From: Klebsiella huaxiensis
Lineage (GTDB): Bacteria > Pseudomonadota > Gammaproteobacteria > Enterobacterales > Enterobacteriaceae
Length of the DNA stretch: 64,000 nucleotides
NCBI RefSeq assembly: GCF_003261575.2
Contig: NZ_CP036175.1
Location: 806,001 to 870,000 of the forward strand
Reading direction: 5' to 3'
Below are positions 35,017 to 44,369 of this stretch, piece after piece. A program made the position numbers and the translations under genes. Position 1 is the stretch's first letter. Every line of letters starts with the position of its first letter. The notes under the pieces are model-generated. The model was given only the letters and a program-made list of their open reading frames with translations. It was not told the DNA's origin and ran no database searches.

Positions 35017-35808
35017 ATGTCCCGTACCCGTATGCCCGCGCTGTTTTTAGGTCATGGCAGCCCAATGAACGTGCTGGAAGATAACATCTATACTCGCGCC
35101 TGGCACCATCTGGGTGAAGCGCTACCGCGACCAAAAGCGATTGTAGTGATTTCTGCGCACTGGTTCACACGCGGTACGGGAGTGACCGCGATGGAAGCGC
35201 CGAAAACTATTCATGATTTTGGTGGCTTCCCGCAGGCGCTATACGATACGCATTACCCGGCACCGGGTTCTCCTCAACTGGCACAGCGCTTGGTTGAGTT
35301 ACTGGCGCCAGTGCCTGTGACGCTGGATAAAGAAGCTTGGGGTTTTGACCATGGTTCGTGGGGAGTGTTGATTAAGATGTACCCCGATGCGGATATTCCT
35401 ATGGTGCAACTGAGCATTGATAGCACTAAACCTGCTGCCTGGCATCTGGAAATGGGGCGCAAGCTGGCGCAACTTCGTGATGAGGGCATTATGCTGGTGG
35501 CAAGCGGCAACGTGGTACATAACCTGCGTACCGCGCGTTGGCATGGTGAAAGCACGCCATATCCCTGGGCTGAGTCGTTTAATGATTACGTGAAAGCGAA
35601 CCTGGCCTGGAAAGGTGCGGTTGCTGAACATCCGTTAGTGAACTATCTGGCGCATGAAGGCGGATCGCTATCCAACCCGACCGCAGACCACTTCCTGCCT
35701 CTGCTTTATGTCCTGGGGGCGTGGGATGGTGAAGAACCCATTACTATTCCTGTCGAAGGGATCGAAATGGGGTCGCTCAGCATGCTGTCAGTGGTGATTG
35801 GTGCTTAA
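35017..35808 (+). CDS. ygiD: 4,5-DOPA extradiol dioxygenase YgiD
   Basis: A 263-residue member of the LigB-like extradiol dioxygenase family. It shows LFLGHGSPMN near residues 10-19 and VISAHWFTRG near residues 47-56, the zinc/iron ligand histidines, and SGNVVHNLRT near residue 166. The E. coli protein converts L-DOPA to a betalamic acid precursor in vitro; the natural substrate is uncertain. Monocistronic, divergent from zupT, convergent with ygiC. Confidence 0.94.
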   Translation: MSRTRMPALFLGHGSPMNVLEDNIYTRAWHHLGEALPRPKAIVVISAHWFTRGTGVTAMEAPKTIHDFGGFPQALYDTHYPAPGSPQLAQRLVELLAPVPVTLDKEAWGFDHGSWGVLIKMYPDADIPMVQLSIDSTKPAAWHLEMGRKLAQLRDEGIMLVASGNVVHNLRTARWHGESTPYPWAESFNDYVKANLAWKGAVAEHPLVNYLAHEGGSLSNPTADHFLPLLYVLGAWDGEEPITIPVEGIEMGSLSMLSVVIGA

Positions 35809-35817
35809 AGAAGTAAT

Positions 35818-35846
35818 AACCCCGGCAGAGTAATGCTGTCGGGGTT
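35818..35846. terminator. Bidirectional terminator between ygiD and ygiC
   Basis: AACCCCGGCAG and CTGTCGGGGTT form a near-perfect stem in the gap between the two convergent genes. Confidence 0.75.
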
Positions 35847-35851
35847 AGGTA

Positions 35852-37012
35852 TTACTCAGTGAAAACGTGCGGATAGAAACGCGACAGATCCTGGGTAATC
35901 AATGCCCGGTCTTCGCGAATACCGATCCCCGCAGGTTGATCGTTAATCAGCCAGCTACCGATGAGAGTGTAGCTATCGCCAAACTTTGGCAGCGTGTAGA
36001 ACTCCTGCACGATGGTGCCTTCTTCACCGTACGGACCTTCTACTGCTTCTACTACTTTGCCGTTTTCCACGATAGATACGTTAGCCCCTTCGCGGGAGAA
36101 GATCGGCTTAATGACGTACTTCTCCATCTCCGGGTGAGCATCTTCGCTGAAGTAAGCCGCCAGCAGATTGGGATGATTCGGGAACATCTCCCACAGCAAC
36201 GGCAGCAATGCTTTGTTGGAAATGATGCTCTTCCATGCCGGTTCCAGCCAGCGAACGCCAGCATCTTCCAGTTTGGTAGAGAACACTTCGCGCAGCATAT
36301 ACTCCCACGGGTAGAGTTTGAACAGGTTGCCTATTACCTGGTCCTGTTGGTCGGTAAACTGACCTTTTTCGCCCAAACCAATTTCTTCGATATAGAGGAA
36401 TTCGGTCGCTACACCCGCTTCTGCGGCACAGTCCTGCAGATACTGCACGGTGCCGCGATCTTCAACGGTATCGCGACAACAGGCCATATGCAGATACTGG
36501 AAACCGAACTGTTCGCGCAGCTCGCTGAATCGCTCAATGAGCTTCTCCTGCAGACTGTTGAACTGGTCGCTGCCTAGCGGCAGCAAGCCGGCATTCTGCT
36601 GGTCTTCCATCCAGATCCACTGGAAGAAAGCGGCTTCGTATAGAGACGTTGGCGTATCGGCGTTATTCTCCAGCAGCTTCGGTTCACCTACGCCATCCCA
36701 GGCTAGATCGAGACGTGAATACAGAGAAGGCTGATTGGTTTTCCACGACTGGCGCACGAATCCCCAGGTATGTTTGGGGATGCGAAACTTGGTCATGAGG
36801 TCATCGCTGGCGATAACCTTCTCCACCGCCTGCAAGCACATCTGATGTAGCTCAGCGGTAACGTCTTCGAGCTTGTCAACCTGCGCCAGCGTCAGTTTGT
36901 AATAGGCCTCTTCGCTCCAGTACGGCTCACCGTACATAGTGTGAAAGTTAAAGCCATATTCTGTCGCCTTTTCACGCCAGTCCGGGCGCTCGGTAATGCT
37001 GATTCTTTCCAT
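35852..37012 (-). CDS. ygiC: ATP-grasp glutathionylspermidine synthase-like protein YgiC
   Basis: A 386-residue protein with the C-terminal ATP-grasp fold of the GspS synthetase family (KPIFSREGANVSIVENG near residues 303-319, then EFYTLPKFGDSYTLIGSWLI). It lacks the amidase domain of true glutathionylspermidine synthase. It is expected to join a carboxylate to an amine using ATP, substrate unknown. Forms a pair with ygiB, five bases upstream, downstream of tolC as in E. coli. Confidence 0.94.
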   Translation of the reverse strand: MERISITERPDWREKATEYGFNFHTMYGEPYWSEEAYYKLTLAQVDKLEDVTAELHQMCLQAVEKVIASDDLMTKFRIPKHTWGFVRQSWKTNQPSLYSRLDLAWDGVGEPKLLENNADTPTSLYEAAFFQWIWMEDQQNAGLLPLGSDQFNSLQEKLIERFSELREQFGFQYLHMACCRDTVEDRGTVQYLQDCAAEAGVATEFLYIEEIGLGEKGQFTDQQDQVIGNLFKLYPWEYMLREVFSTKLEDAGVRWLEPAWKSIISNKALLPLLWEMFPNHPNLLAAYFSEDAHPEMEKYVIKPIFSREGANVSIVENGKVVEAVEGPYGEEGTIVQEFYTLPKFGDSYTLIGSWLINDQPAGIGIREDRALITQDLSRFYPHVFTE

Positions 37013-37017
37013 GTTGC

Positions 37018-37686
37018 TTAGCCGCCCATTGAGCGCGAAGAAGAAGAGCTTGCTGAGCTGCGCTGCATTGTTGATTGCTTAGCGACTGAGTCGCCGAAGC
37101 CGCCGCGCGTCACGGTATTGGTGGTGGCCGGTTTCGGTGCCATCGCGGTTTTCGGGACGTTCATTGTACGGCCTGGCTGCGCTGCGCCGTAGCTCTTACC
37201 GCCTGCGTCGGTATATTTACCGTAGGCTGGGCTGGCCGGGTTTTTCGAGCTGAACAGCGGCTGCTGAGCGCCCATTCCGCCGCCCATCATTCGGCCCATC
37301 ATGTAACCTGCCATCAGCGGCATCCAGAAGCTGCCACTGCTTTGCGCCTGCGCCTGGTTTTCCGGAGCCATACCCGCCTGAGCGGGGGTCTGCTGACACT
37401 GACCTTCACCGAATTCGGCTACACAGTCTTCACGAGTGGCATATTTCGGCGCGGTACGTTCAGCTTCTTTAATCGCGTTGTTGTAAGCGGTGGTGCACTC
37501 TGCTGATTTGCTCGGGTTGGCAGCAGAGCAATCATCGGCGTTTTGATACAGAGAAACCGTTTCATCACTTTGTTCACAGCCGGCGAGCATAAATACGGCG
37601 GTGACGGCGAGTGCGACGGGAGTTAAATGGCGCGCGCTCCAGCTTTTGCGGAAGGAGGCGTGATTAATATTTTTTGTCCGTTTCAT
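37018..37686 (-). CDS. ygiB: DUF1190 lipoprotein-like protein YgiB
   Basis: A 222-residue protein. A basic N-terminus is followed by a hydrophobic helix ending in a lipobox-like LAGC with C37, so it may be a lipoprotein after a long n-region. The central region is rich in Met and Gly (GYMMGRMMGGGMGAQ) and the C-terminus in Ser, a low-complexity design. Its partner ygiC follows after five bases. Together with tolC this cluster belongs to the tolC-ygiBC transcript in E. coli. No activity is known. Confidence 0.92.
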   Translation of the reverse strand: MKRTKNINHASFRKSWSARHLTPVALAVTAVFMLAGCEQSDETVSLYQNADDCSAANPSKSAECTTAYNNAIKEAERTAPKYATREDCVAEFGEGQCQQTPAQAGMAPENQAQAQSSGSFWMPLMAGYMMGRMMGGGMGAQQPLFSSKNPASPAYGKYTDAGGKSYGAAQPGRTMNVPKTAMAPKPATTNTVTRGGFGDSVAKQSTMQRSSASSSSSRSMGG

Positions 37687-37806
37687 GTTTGTCTTCCTGG
37701 ACCCAGTGGTATGCGTTTTGTTAACGCTCAGGATAGAGGATGAGTGGTGGAAAATGAAGCGAAGAGGGGCGGAAAGCAGGGGATCTTTACGTTGCCTTAC
37801 GTTTAA

Positions 37807-37838
37807 CGCTTCGCTTACCCGGCTGGATAAGCGAAGCG
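37807..37838. terminator. Hairpin between tolC and ygiB
   Basis: CGCTTCGCTTA (37807-37817) pairs perfectly with TAAGCGAAGCG (37828-37838). It lies 19 bases past the tolC stop and would attenuate read-through into ygiBC; no clear T run. Confidence 0.65.
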
Positions 37839-37856
37839 CGTACTACGCAAGACCGA

Positions 37857-39311
37857 TTACTGGCGGAACGGATTGCTGCCGCTGGTACTGGTGGTGCGTG
37901 CTGATGCAGGTTTTGCTGCGGCAGTATTGCTATAGCCGTCAGCGCTGGCATCCTGCTGCGGGTTTTCCGGCGCGACGCTATCTGGCGAAGTCGGAATAGG
38001 TTTGCCCAACGTATTGTTCAGCGCAACCAGATCCTGCTCGTTAAGCGTACCGAGTGCAGATTTGATATTCAGTTGGTTGATCAGGTAGTTATAGCGTGCG
38101 TTGGAAAGCTGCTGTTTAGCGTTATACAGCGTAGTCGTCGCATCCAGCACATCAACGATGGTACGGGTACCAACCGAATAACCGGCTTCCATCGCATCTA
38201 ATGAGCTCTGCGCGGAAACCACGGCCTGTTTGTAGGCGTTAATGCTGCTGATAGAGGCGTTAACGTTGTTAAATGAAGAACGAACGGTCTGCACGACGCT
38301 ACGGTGGGCGCTTTCCAATTGCTCGCTGGCGCCAACAAAGTTGTACTGCGCTTGTTTAACCTGGGAGTTAACCATTCCGCCCTGATACAGCGGCAGATTG
38401 AAGCTCAGGCCGATTTGGTTCTGCCCGATATCCCTGTCCGGCGTTGTGCTCTTAGAACCGCTGTAGCTGCTATTCGATACGCTACTGGATGCGTTTAAAT
38501 TCAGGGTCGGCATATGGCCGTCCTGCGCCTGGCGAATCTGCTCGCGTGCCAGATCCTGGCTCAGGCGAGCCTGCAGCAGCGACAGGTTACGGTTCTCCGC
38601 TTCTTTCAGCAGCGCATTTACTGCCGACGGTTTGTTGGTTTTAAAACCATCAACGTTCAGCGAGGCCAGCTCCGGGTAGTAGTTGCCGGTGACCTGACGC
38701 AGTTCTTCTACGGCATTGTCAAGTTCGTTGCGCGCGGTAACTTCATTCGCTAATACAGCATCGTACTGTGAACGGGCGTTTTGTACGTCAGTAATAGCCA
38801 CCAGGCCAACGTTAAAGCGTTGGGTGGTCTGATCCAACTGGCGGTAAATTGCCTGTTTCTGCGCTTCGGTATAGGAGAGCGTATCAATAGCGGCCAGGAC
38901 TTTAAAATAGGCCGTCGCGGTGTTCAGGATTAGCGTTTGCTGATCCGTCTGATAAGTAACGTCCTGAATACCGGCGGTTTTTTCCTGCAGCGTCAGCGCA
39001 TGCCATTTCGACATATCGAACAGAACCTGCGTTAGCTGCAGAGCGCCGCTGGTGACGTTGGAATTCTGGTCTTTAGAATCACGGAAGCCGCTGGTATAGG
39101 TATAATCCGCACCCAGACCGAGCTGTGGTAGTAATGGGCTACGCGCTTCGTTGATCTTCTCGAATGCGGCATCACGATCGGCTGCTGATTTACGCAGATC
39201 AGGGTTACTGATACGCGCCTGCTGATAAACCTGCATCAGGTTTTCTGCCTGGCTCATGGCGCTGAAGCCAGTCAGGCCCAGGCCGATAAGGATGGGAAAG
39301 AGTTTCTTCAT
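37857..39311 (-). CDS. tolC: Outer-membrane efflux channel TolC
   Basis: A 484-residue protein. Start at 39311, six bases after AAGGA; an ATG two codons earlier touches the ribosome site. Signal peptide MKKLFPILIGLGLTGFSAMSQA, then ENLMQVYQQARISNPDLRKS. The duplicated beta-barrel/helical-barrel repeats are apparent (first half to about 225, second from QAQDGHMPTLNLNA). The C-terminal tail, rich in Ala, Ser, Thr and Asn, is typical and variable. It forms the exit duct for AcrAB and other tripartite pumps. A marbox lies upstream. Confidence 0.98.
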   Translation of the reverse strand: MKKLFPILIGLGLTGFSAMSQAENLMQVYQQARISNPDLRKSAADRDAAFEKINEARSPLLPQLGLGADYTYTSGFRDSKDQNSNVTSGALQLTQVLFDMSKWHALTLQEKTAGIQDVTYQTDQQTLILNTATAYFKVLAAIDTLSYTEAQKQAIYRQLDQTTQRFNVGLVAITDVQNARSQYDAVLANEVTARNELDNAVEELRQVTGNYYPELASLNVDGFKTNKPSAVNALLKEAENRNLSLLQARLSQDLAREQIRQAQDGHMPTLNLNASSSVSNSSYSGSKSTTPDRDIGQNQIGLSFNLPLYQGGMVNSQVKQAQYNFVGASEQLESAHRSVVQTVRSSFNNVNASISSINAYKQAVVSAQSSLDAMEAGYSVGTRTIVDVLDATTTLYNAKQQLSNARYNYLINQLNIKSALGTLNEQDLVALNNTLGKPIPTSPDSVAPENPQQDASADGYSNTAAAKPASARTTSTSGSNPFRQ

Positions 39312-39393
39312 TTGCATTCCTTGTTGTGAAGCATTTAGCGCTACTCAAATTCTAAAAATAATCACTGATTGTATCGAGTCTGTTACCGTAAAA

Positions 39394-39412
39394 AGTTGGC
39401 GTTATGTGCCAT
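39394..39412 (-). promoter_or_regulatory. Marbox of tolC (MarA/SoxS/Rob site)
   Basis: On the minus strand ATGGCACATAACGCCAACT matches the marbox consensus AYnGCACnnWnnRYYAAAY at all but one defined position. Its location about 85 bases before tolC and sequence are close to the known E. coli tolC marbox. Confidence 0.8.
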
Positions 39413-39506
39413 GGGGCGGTAATTTGCACCAATCTAGCATACGAGCAATAAAACGGTAGCCACACCGCCAATAAATTCATAACTTCATATTCTACAGGAT
39501 ATCGAA

Positions 39507-40139
39507 ATGCGTGACGTCAATCAGCAGGGGATTACCTTCTCTAAAAACGATGTAGAAATTATTGCACGCGAAACGCTTTATCGCGGTTTTTTTTCGCTCG
39601 ATTTATACCGTTTTCGCCATCGCTTGTTTAATGGTGGCATGAGCGGTGAAGTGACCCGCGAAATTTTTGAGCGCGGGCACGCCGCAGTCTTGCTACCCTT
39701 TGACCCGGTGCGTGATGAAGTTGTGCTTGTCGAGCAGATCCGCATTGCCGCGTATGATACTAGCGAGAGCCCGTGGTTGCTTGAGATGGTCGCCGGTATG
39801 ATAGAAGAAGGAGAGTCTGCTGAAGATGTCGCCCGCCGTGAAGCGGTTGAAGAGGCGGGACTTGATGTTGGGCGAGTAAAACCGGTCCTGAGCTATCTGG
39901 CGAGCCCCGGCGGCACCAGCGAAAGGCTATCCATCCTGGTCGGTGAAGTGGATGCGACGACGGCAAAAGGAATTCATGGACTGGCCGACGAAAATGAGGA
40001 TATTCGGGTACATGTGGTGAGCCGGGAGCAGGCTTACCAGTGGGTGGAAGAGGGGAAGATCGACAACGCGGCCTCTGTCATCGCGCTGCAATGGCTGCAA
40101 TTGCATTATCACAATTTACGAAATGAGTGGACAAAATGA
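39507..40139 (+). CDS. nudF: ADP-ribose pyrophosphatase NudF
   Basis: A 210-residue Nudix hydrolase. The Nudix box GMIEEGESAEDVARREAVEE starts near residue 97. From residue 12 (KNDVEIIARETLYRGFFSLD) it is close to E. coli NudF, while the first ten residues differ. It cleaves ADP-ribose to AMP and ribose 5-phosphate. It is divergent from tolC and heads nudF-yqiB-cpdA-yqiA-parE; the stop overlaps the yqiB start by ATGA. Confidence 0.97.
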   Translation: MRDVNQQGITFSKNDVEIIARETLYRGFFSLDLYRFRHRLFNGGMSGEVTREIFERGHAAVLLPFDPVRDEVVLVEQIRIAAYDTSESPWLLEMVAGMIEEGESAEDVARREAVEEAGLDVGRVKPVLSYLASPGGTSERLSILVGEVDATTAKGIHGLADENEDIRVHVVSREQAYQWVEEGKIDNAASVIALQWLQLHYHNLRNEWTK

Positions 40140-40558
40140 AGCGTTATACACCTGACTTCCCTGAAATGATGCGACTGTGTGAAACCAATTTTGCCCAGTT
40201 GCGCCGCTTGCTGCCTCGAACGGATGCGGTGGGTGAGATGGCGAGTTATCAGGTGGGCAATGCGCAATACCGATTAACGATCGTCGAGTCGACCCGCTAC
40301 ACTACATTAGTGGCGATTGAGCAGACGGCGCCGTCGGTGAGTTACTGGAGCCTGCCATCAATGACGGTACGACTCTATCACGACGCGATGGTCGCTGAAG
40401 TGTGTTCAAGTCAGCAGATCTTTCGCTTTAAAGCGCGGTATGATTATCCTAATAAAAAGTTGCATCAACGCGACGAAAAGCATCAAATTAATCAGTTTCT
40501 GGCCGACTGGCTGCGTTACTGTTTAGCACATGGAGCGATGGCGATTCCGGTTTGTTAG
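40136..40558 (+). CDS. yqiB: DUF1249 protein YqiB
   Basis: A 140-residue protein starting MKRYTPDFPEMMRLCE, same length as in E. coli. The C-terminal part (RFKARYDYPNKKLHQRDEKH) is nearly invariant. Function unknown; in E. coli it has been linked to an inhibitory effect on a sulfatase-type process only indirectly, so I give no role. Translationally coupled to nudF and followed by cpdA. Confidence 0.95.
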   Translation: MKRYTPDFPEMMRLCETNFAQLRRLLPRTDAVGEMASYQVGNAQYRLTIVESTRYTTLVAIEQTAPSVSYWSLPSMTVRLYHDAMVAEVCSSQQIFRFKARYDYPNKKLHQRDEKHQINQFLADWLRYCLAHGAMAIPVC

Positions 40559-40582
40559 CGTCGTGAAACCTAAGGACACCAT

Positions 40583-41410
40583 TTGGAAAGCCTGTTAAAC
40601 CTACCTTTGGCTGGTGAGGCCAAAGTCAGGATCTTACAAATTACTGATACTCACCTGTTTGCTGAAAAACACGAAACGCTGTTAGGCATCAACACCTGGG
40701 AAAGCTACCAGGCCGTGCTGGATGCCATCCACGCCTCACAGCGTGAATGCGACTTGATTGTTGCAACGGGCGATCTGGCGCAAGATCACTCTTCCGCGGC
40801 TTATCAGCATTTTGCTGAAGGCATCGCGAGTTTTGCTGCACCCTGCGTCTGGCTGCCGGGTAATCATGACTTCCAGCCAGCGATGTATAGCACGCTACAG
40901 GAATCCGGAATCTCCCCGGCTAAACGCGTATTACTGGGCGACCATTGGCAAATATTGCTGATGGACAGCCAGGTTTTCGGTGTCCCGCATGGCGAGCTGA
41001 GTGATTTTCAACTGGAGTGGCTTGAGCACAAGTTAGCCGAGGTGCCTGAGCGGTACACTTTACTACTGTTACACCACCATCCTGTGCCGTCGGGCTGTGG
41101 CTGGCTGGATCAACATAGTCTACGTAACGCCGGGGCGCTTGATTGCGCGTTGGCCGCTTTTCCTCGCGTTAAGCATCTGCTGTGCGGTCATATTCATCAG
41201 GAACTGGATCTAGACTGGAACGGGCGGCGAATGATGGCAACGCCATCGACCTGTGTGCAGTTTAAGCCGCATAGCGCTAACTTCATGCTGGATATCGTCT
41301 CCCCAGGCTGGCGCTGGCTGGAATTACATCCTGACGGCACGTTGACCACCGAAGTTTGTCGCCTTGAGGGCGTGAAATTTCACCCGGATATCGCTTCAGA
41401 AGGATACTGA
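40583..41410 (+). CDS. cpdA: 3',5'-cyclic-AMP phosphodiesterase CpdA
   Basis: A 275-residue calcineurin-like phosphoesterase. It begins with TTG (MESLLNLPLAGEAKVRIL), the same start and length as in E. coli; AAGGA lies nine bases upstream. Metal ligands are seen in ITDTHL, ATGDLAQD, LPGNHD, LLLHHHP and LLCGHIHQE. It hydrolyses cAMP and so tunes CRP activity. The TGATG overlap couples it to yqiA. Confidence 0.97.
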   Translation: MESLLNLPLAGEAKVRILQITDTHLFAEKHETLLGINTWESYQAVLDAIHASQRECDLIVATGDLAQDHSSAAYQHFAEGIASFAAPCVWLPGNHDFQPAMYSTLQESGISPAKRVLLGDHWQILLMDSQVFGVPHGELSDFQLEWLEHKLAEVPERYTLLLLHHHPVPSGCGWLDQHSLRNAGALDCALAAFPRVKHLLCGHIHQELDLDWNGRRMMATPSTCVQFKPHSANFMLDIVSPGWRWLELHPDGTLTTEVCRLEGVKFHPDIASEGY

Positions 41411-41985
41411 TGTCTACGCTTCTCTATCTGCACGGTTTTAATAGCTCACCGCGGTCGGCAAAAGCGACGGCGTTGAAGAATTGGCTGATGCAGACTTATC
41501 CTGATATCTCCATGGTGATACCGGAACTGCCCGTTTACCCTGCACAGGCTGCGGAGCATCTGGAAGCTCTGGTACTGGAACACGGGGGAGAGCCGCTGGG
41601 CGTTGTCGGATCATCTTTGGGTGGGTATTACGCAACCTGGCTATCGCAGTGTTTTATGCTGCCAGCGGTGGTGGTGAACCCTGCGATACGACCGTTTGAG
41701 CTACTGAACAATTTCCTCGGCCCCAATGAGAATCCGTACACAGGGCAGCAATATGTGCTAGAGTCTCGCCATATTTACGATCTTAAAGTCATGCAAATTG
41801 ACCCGCTGGAAGCACCGGATTTAATCTGGTTATTACAGCAAACGGGTGATGAAGTGCTTGATTACCGCCAGGCCGTTGATTATTTCGCCTCCTGCCGTCA
41901 AACGGTAGAGGAGGGCGGTAATCACGCATTTGTTGGCTTTGAAGATCATTTCACTCAGATTATCGATTTTCTGGGCTTGCGTTAA
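41410..41985 (+). CDS. yqiA: Esterase YqiA
   Basis: A 191-residue alpha/beta hydrolase of the UPF0227 family. LYLHGFNSSPRSAKA is the oxyanion segment, VVGSSLGGYYATW the nucleophile elbow with the catalytic serine near residue 75, and GGNHAF near residue 170 the catalytic histidine. The E. coli enzyme cleaves palmitoyl-CoA and short esters in vitro. Fourth gene of the nudF operon; parE starts 30 bases after it. Confidence 0.95.
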   Translation: MSTLLYLHGFNSSPRSAKATALKNWLMQTYPDISMVIPELPVYPAQAAEHLEALVLEHGGEPLGVVGSSLGGYYATWLSQCFMLPAVVVNPAIRPFELLNNFLGPNENPYTGQQYVLESRHIYDLKVMQIDPLEAPDLIWLLQQTGDEVLDYRQAVDYFASCRQTVEEGGNHAFVGFEDHFTQIIDFLGLR

Positions 41986-42015
41986 GCGGTTCAGAGCGAC
42001 CTACGAATACACACC

Positions 42016-43911
42016 ATGACGCAATCTTCTTATAACGCTGATGCCATTGAGGTACTCACCGGGCTAGAGCCGGTTCGCCGCCGCCCTGGGATGTACACCG
42101 ACACGACACGCCCTAACCATATGGGTCAGGAAGTTATTGATAACAGTGTGGATGAAGCACTGGCTGGTTACGCGAAACGCGTAGAGGTCATTCTTCATGC
42201 CGATCAATCGCTGGAGGTTATCGATGACGGACGCGGAATGCCGGTGGATATCCACCCTGAAGAAGGAGTTCCGGCTGTTGAGCTGATTCTTTGCCGTCTG
42301 CACGCGGGCGGTAAATTTTCTAATAAGAATTACCAGTTCTCTGGTGGTTTACACGGGGTCGGTATTTCGGTCGTCAACGCCTTGTCGAAACGCGTTGAGG
42401 TTAACGTGCGCCGTGACGGTCAAATCTACAGCATCGCTTTTGAAAACGGCGATAAAGTGGAAGACTTGCACGTTTCCGGTACCGTCGGCAAACGCAACAC
42501 CGGGACCAGCGTGCACTTCTGGCCGGACGAAAGTTTTTTTGATAGCCCACGTTTTTCCGTCTCGCGTCTATCACATTTGTTAAAGGCCAAAGCAGTTCTG
42601 TGTCCTGGGGTCGAAATTGTCTTTCGTGACAAGGTCAATGATAGCGAGCAGCGTTGGTGCTATGCCGATGGCCTGACTGACTATCTTTGTGAAGCCGTGA
42701 ACGGCCTGCCGTTGCTGCCGGAAAAACCGTTCGTCGGCAATTTTTCAGGCGATACTGAAGCGGTGGACTGGGCGCTGTTGTGGCTGCCGGAAGGCGGTGA
42801 GCTGCTAACCGAAAGCTACGTCAACCTGATCCCGACCATGCAGGGCGGTACCCACGTTAACGGCCTGCGTCAGGGGTTGTTGGACGCGATGCGCGAGTTT
42901 TGTGAATACCGCAATATTCTGCCGCGTGGCGTGAAGTTATCGGCAGAAGATATCTGGGAGCGCTGCGCTTACGTCCTCTCCGTGAAGATGCAGGACCCGC
43001 AGTTTGCCGGGCAGACCAAAGAGCGTCTTTCTTCGCGTCAGTGTGCGGCGTTTGTTTCTGGGGTGGTTAAAGATGCTTTCAGCCTGTGGCTAAACCAGAA
43101 CGTACAGTCGGCGGAGCTGCTGGCGGAGATGGCTATCTCCAGTGCCCAGCGTCGTCTGCGTGCGGCGAAAAAAGTCGTACGTAAAAAGCTGACCAGCGGC
43201 CCGGCGCTACCCGGCAAGCTGGCGGATTGCACCGCGCAGGATCTGAATCGAACTGAACTGTTCCTTGTGGAAGGTGACTCCGCAGGCGGTTCCGCCAAGC
43301 AAGCACGCGATCGCGAATATCAGGCGATCATGCCGCTGAAAGGTAAAATTCTGAATACCTGGGAAGTCTCTTCTGATGAAGTTCTGGCGTCTCAGGAAGT
43401 GCATGATATTTCGGTCGCCATCGGTATCGATCCGGACAGCGACGACTTAAGCCAACTGCGTTACGGCAAGATTTGTATTCTGGCGGATGCGGACTCCGAT
43501 GGTTTACACATCGCGACGCTGCTTTGCGCGCTGTTTGTCAGACACTTCCGCACGCTGGTGAAACACGGTCACGTTTACGTGGCGCTGCCGCCTCTGTATC
43601 GTATCGATCTGGGTAAAGAGGTTTACTACGCGCTGACGGAAGAAGAGAAAGCGGGCGTGCTGGAGCAACTTAAGCGCAAGAAAGGTAAACCGAACGTGCA
43701 GCGCTTTAAAGGGCTGGGCGAGATGAACCCGTTACAGCTGCGTGAGACCACGTTGGATCCGAATACCCGTCGCCTGGTGCAGTTGATTATCAGCGATGAG
43801 GACGAGCAGCAGACTACCGCTATGATGGATATGCTGTTGGCCAAGAAGCGCTCTGAAGATCGGCGTAACTGGCTACAAGAAAAAGGCGATCTGGCCGAGT
43901 TGGATGGGTAA
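42016..43911 (+). CDS. parE: DNA topoisomerase IV subunit B (ParE)
   Basis: A 631-residue type II topoisomerase ATPase subunit (E. coli 630). GHKL ATPase motifs: QEVIDNSVDEAL, VIDDGRGMPVD, and GGLHGVGISVVNALS; the TOPRIM domain contains LVEGDSAGGSAKQARDR and ILADADSDGLH. With ParC it decatenates daughter chromosomes. Last gene of the nudF-yqiB-cpdA-yqiA-parE run, ending at a terminator. No obvious quinolone-related change was noted, though I did not number every QRDR residue. Confidence 0.99.
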   Translation: MTQSSYNADAIEVLTGLEPVRRRPGMYTDTTRPNHMGQEVIDNSVDEALAGYAKRVEVILHADQSLEVIDDGRGMPVDIHPEEGVPAVELILCRLHAGGKFSNKNYQFSGGLHGVGISVVNALSKRVEVNVRRDGQIYSIAFENGDKVEDLHVSGTVGKRNTGTSVHFWPDESFFDSPRFSVSRLSHLLKAKAVLCPGVEIVFRDKVNDSEQRWCYADGLTDYLCEAVNGLPLLPEKPFVGNFSGDTEAVDWALLWLPEGGELLTESYVNLIPTMQGGTHVNGLRQGLLDAMREFCEYRNILPRGVKLSAEDIWERCAYVLSVKMQDPQFAGQTKERLSSRQCAAFVSGVVKDAFSLWLNQNVQSAELLAEMAISSAQRRLRAAKKVVRKKLTSGPALPGKLADCTAQDLNRTELFLVEGDSAGGSAKQARDREYQAIMPLKGKILNTWEVSSDEVLASQEVHDISVAIGIDPDSDDLSQLRYGKICILADADSDGLHIATLLCALFVRHFRTLVKHGHVYVALPPLYRIDLGKEVYYALTEEEKAGVLEQLKRKKGKPNVQRFKGLGEMNPLQLRETTLDPNTRRLVQLIISDEDEQQTTAMMDMLLAKKRSEDRRNWLQEKGDLAELDG

Positions 43912-43924
43912 TAAACAGTAAAAT

Positions 43925-43951
43925 GGCCGGTATAACCGGCCGATTTTTTGA
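43925..43951. terminator. Terminator between parE and ygiN
   Basis: GGCCGG(T) pairs with (A)CCGGCC and is followed by GATTTTTTG on the plus strand; sits between the convergent ends of parE and ygiN. Confidence 0.85.
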
Positions 43952-43955
43952 TGAC

Positions 43956-44270
43956 TTAAATGCCCGATTCCAGAATACGAATATTCATTTCCAGAACGTC
44001 GCCTTTAACGGCTTCACCGTAAGCCTTCATGTGCGGAGTTTGCAGGTGCGCTTCAAGATGTGCGACGCTTTCCCACTGCTCAACCATCACGATTGAATCC
44101 GGTGATGTTGTTTGAAAACTGACGCCTGCGGCATGATCCACCAGCGGCGCATAGCCGTGGCAGCCTTCTTCCTGCAGAACAACCGGGGTAATCTTCGCAA
44201 ACTGATCCAGTACCGCCTGACGATGGTGTTGGCCCGGACGAGTGCGAATTTCAGCGATTACTGTCAACAT
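43956..44270 (-). CDS. ygiN: Quinol monooxygenase YgiN
   Basis: A 104-residue ABM-fold protein starting MLTVIAEIRTRPGQHHR; the frame continues eleven codons upstream but the E. coli start is conserved here. EEGCHGY and IVMVEQWES are characteristic. In E. coli it works with MdaB in a quinone redox cycle, oxidising quinols. Lies 99 bases downstream of mdaB, same strand. Confidence 0.95.
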   Translation of the reverse strand: MLTVIAEIRTRPGQHHRQAVLDQFAKITPVVLQEEGCHGYAPLVDHAAGVSFQTTSPDSIVMVEQWESVAHLEAHLQTPHMKAYGEAVKGDVLEMNIRILESGI

Positions 44271-44369
44271 GGTTAACTCAACTCCTTCTGTGTGTATTCT
44301 CATCGTACTTCGGGTCGCCGATTTTTTGACTGCTCAGCAAGCCGAATGACTTAGAAAGTAAGCGTCTAG

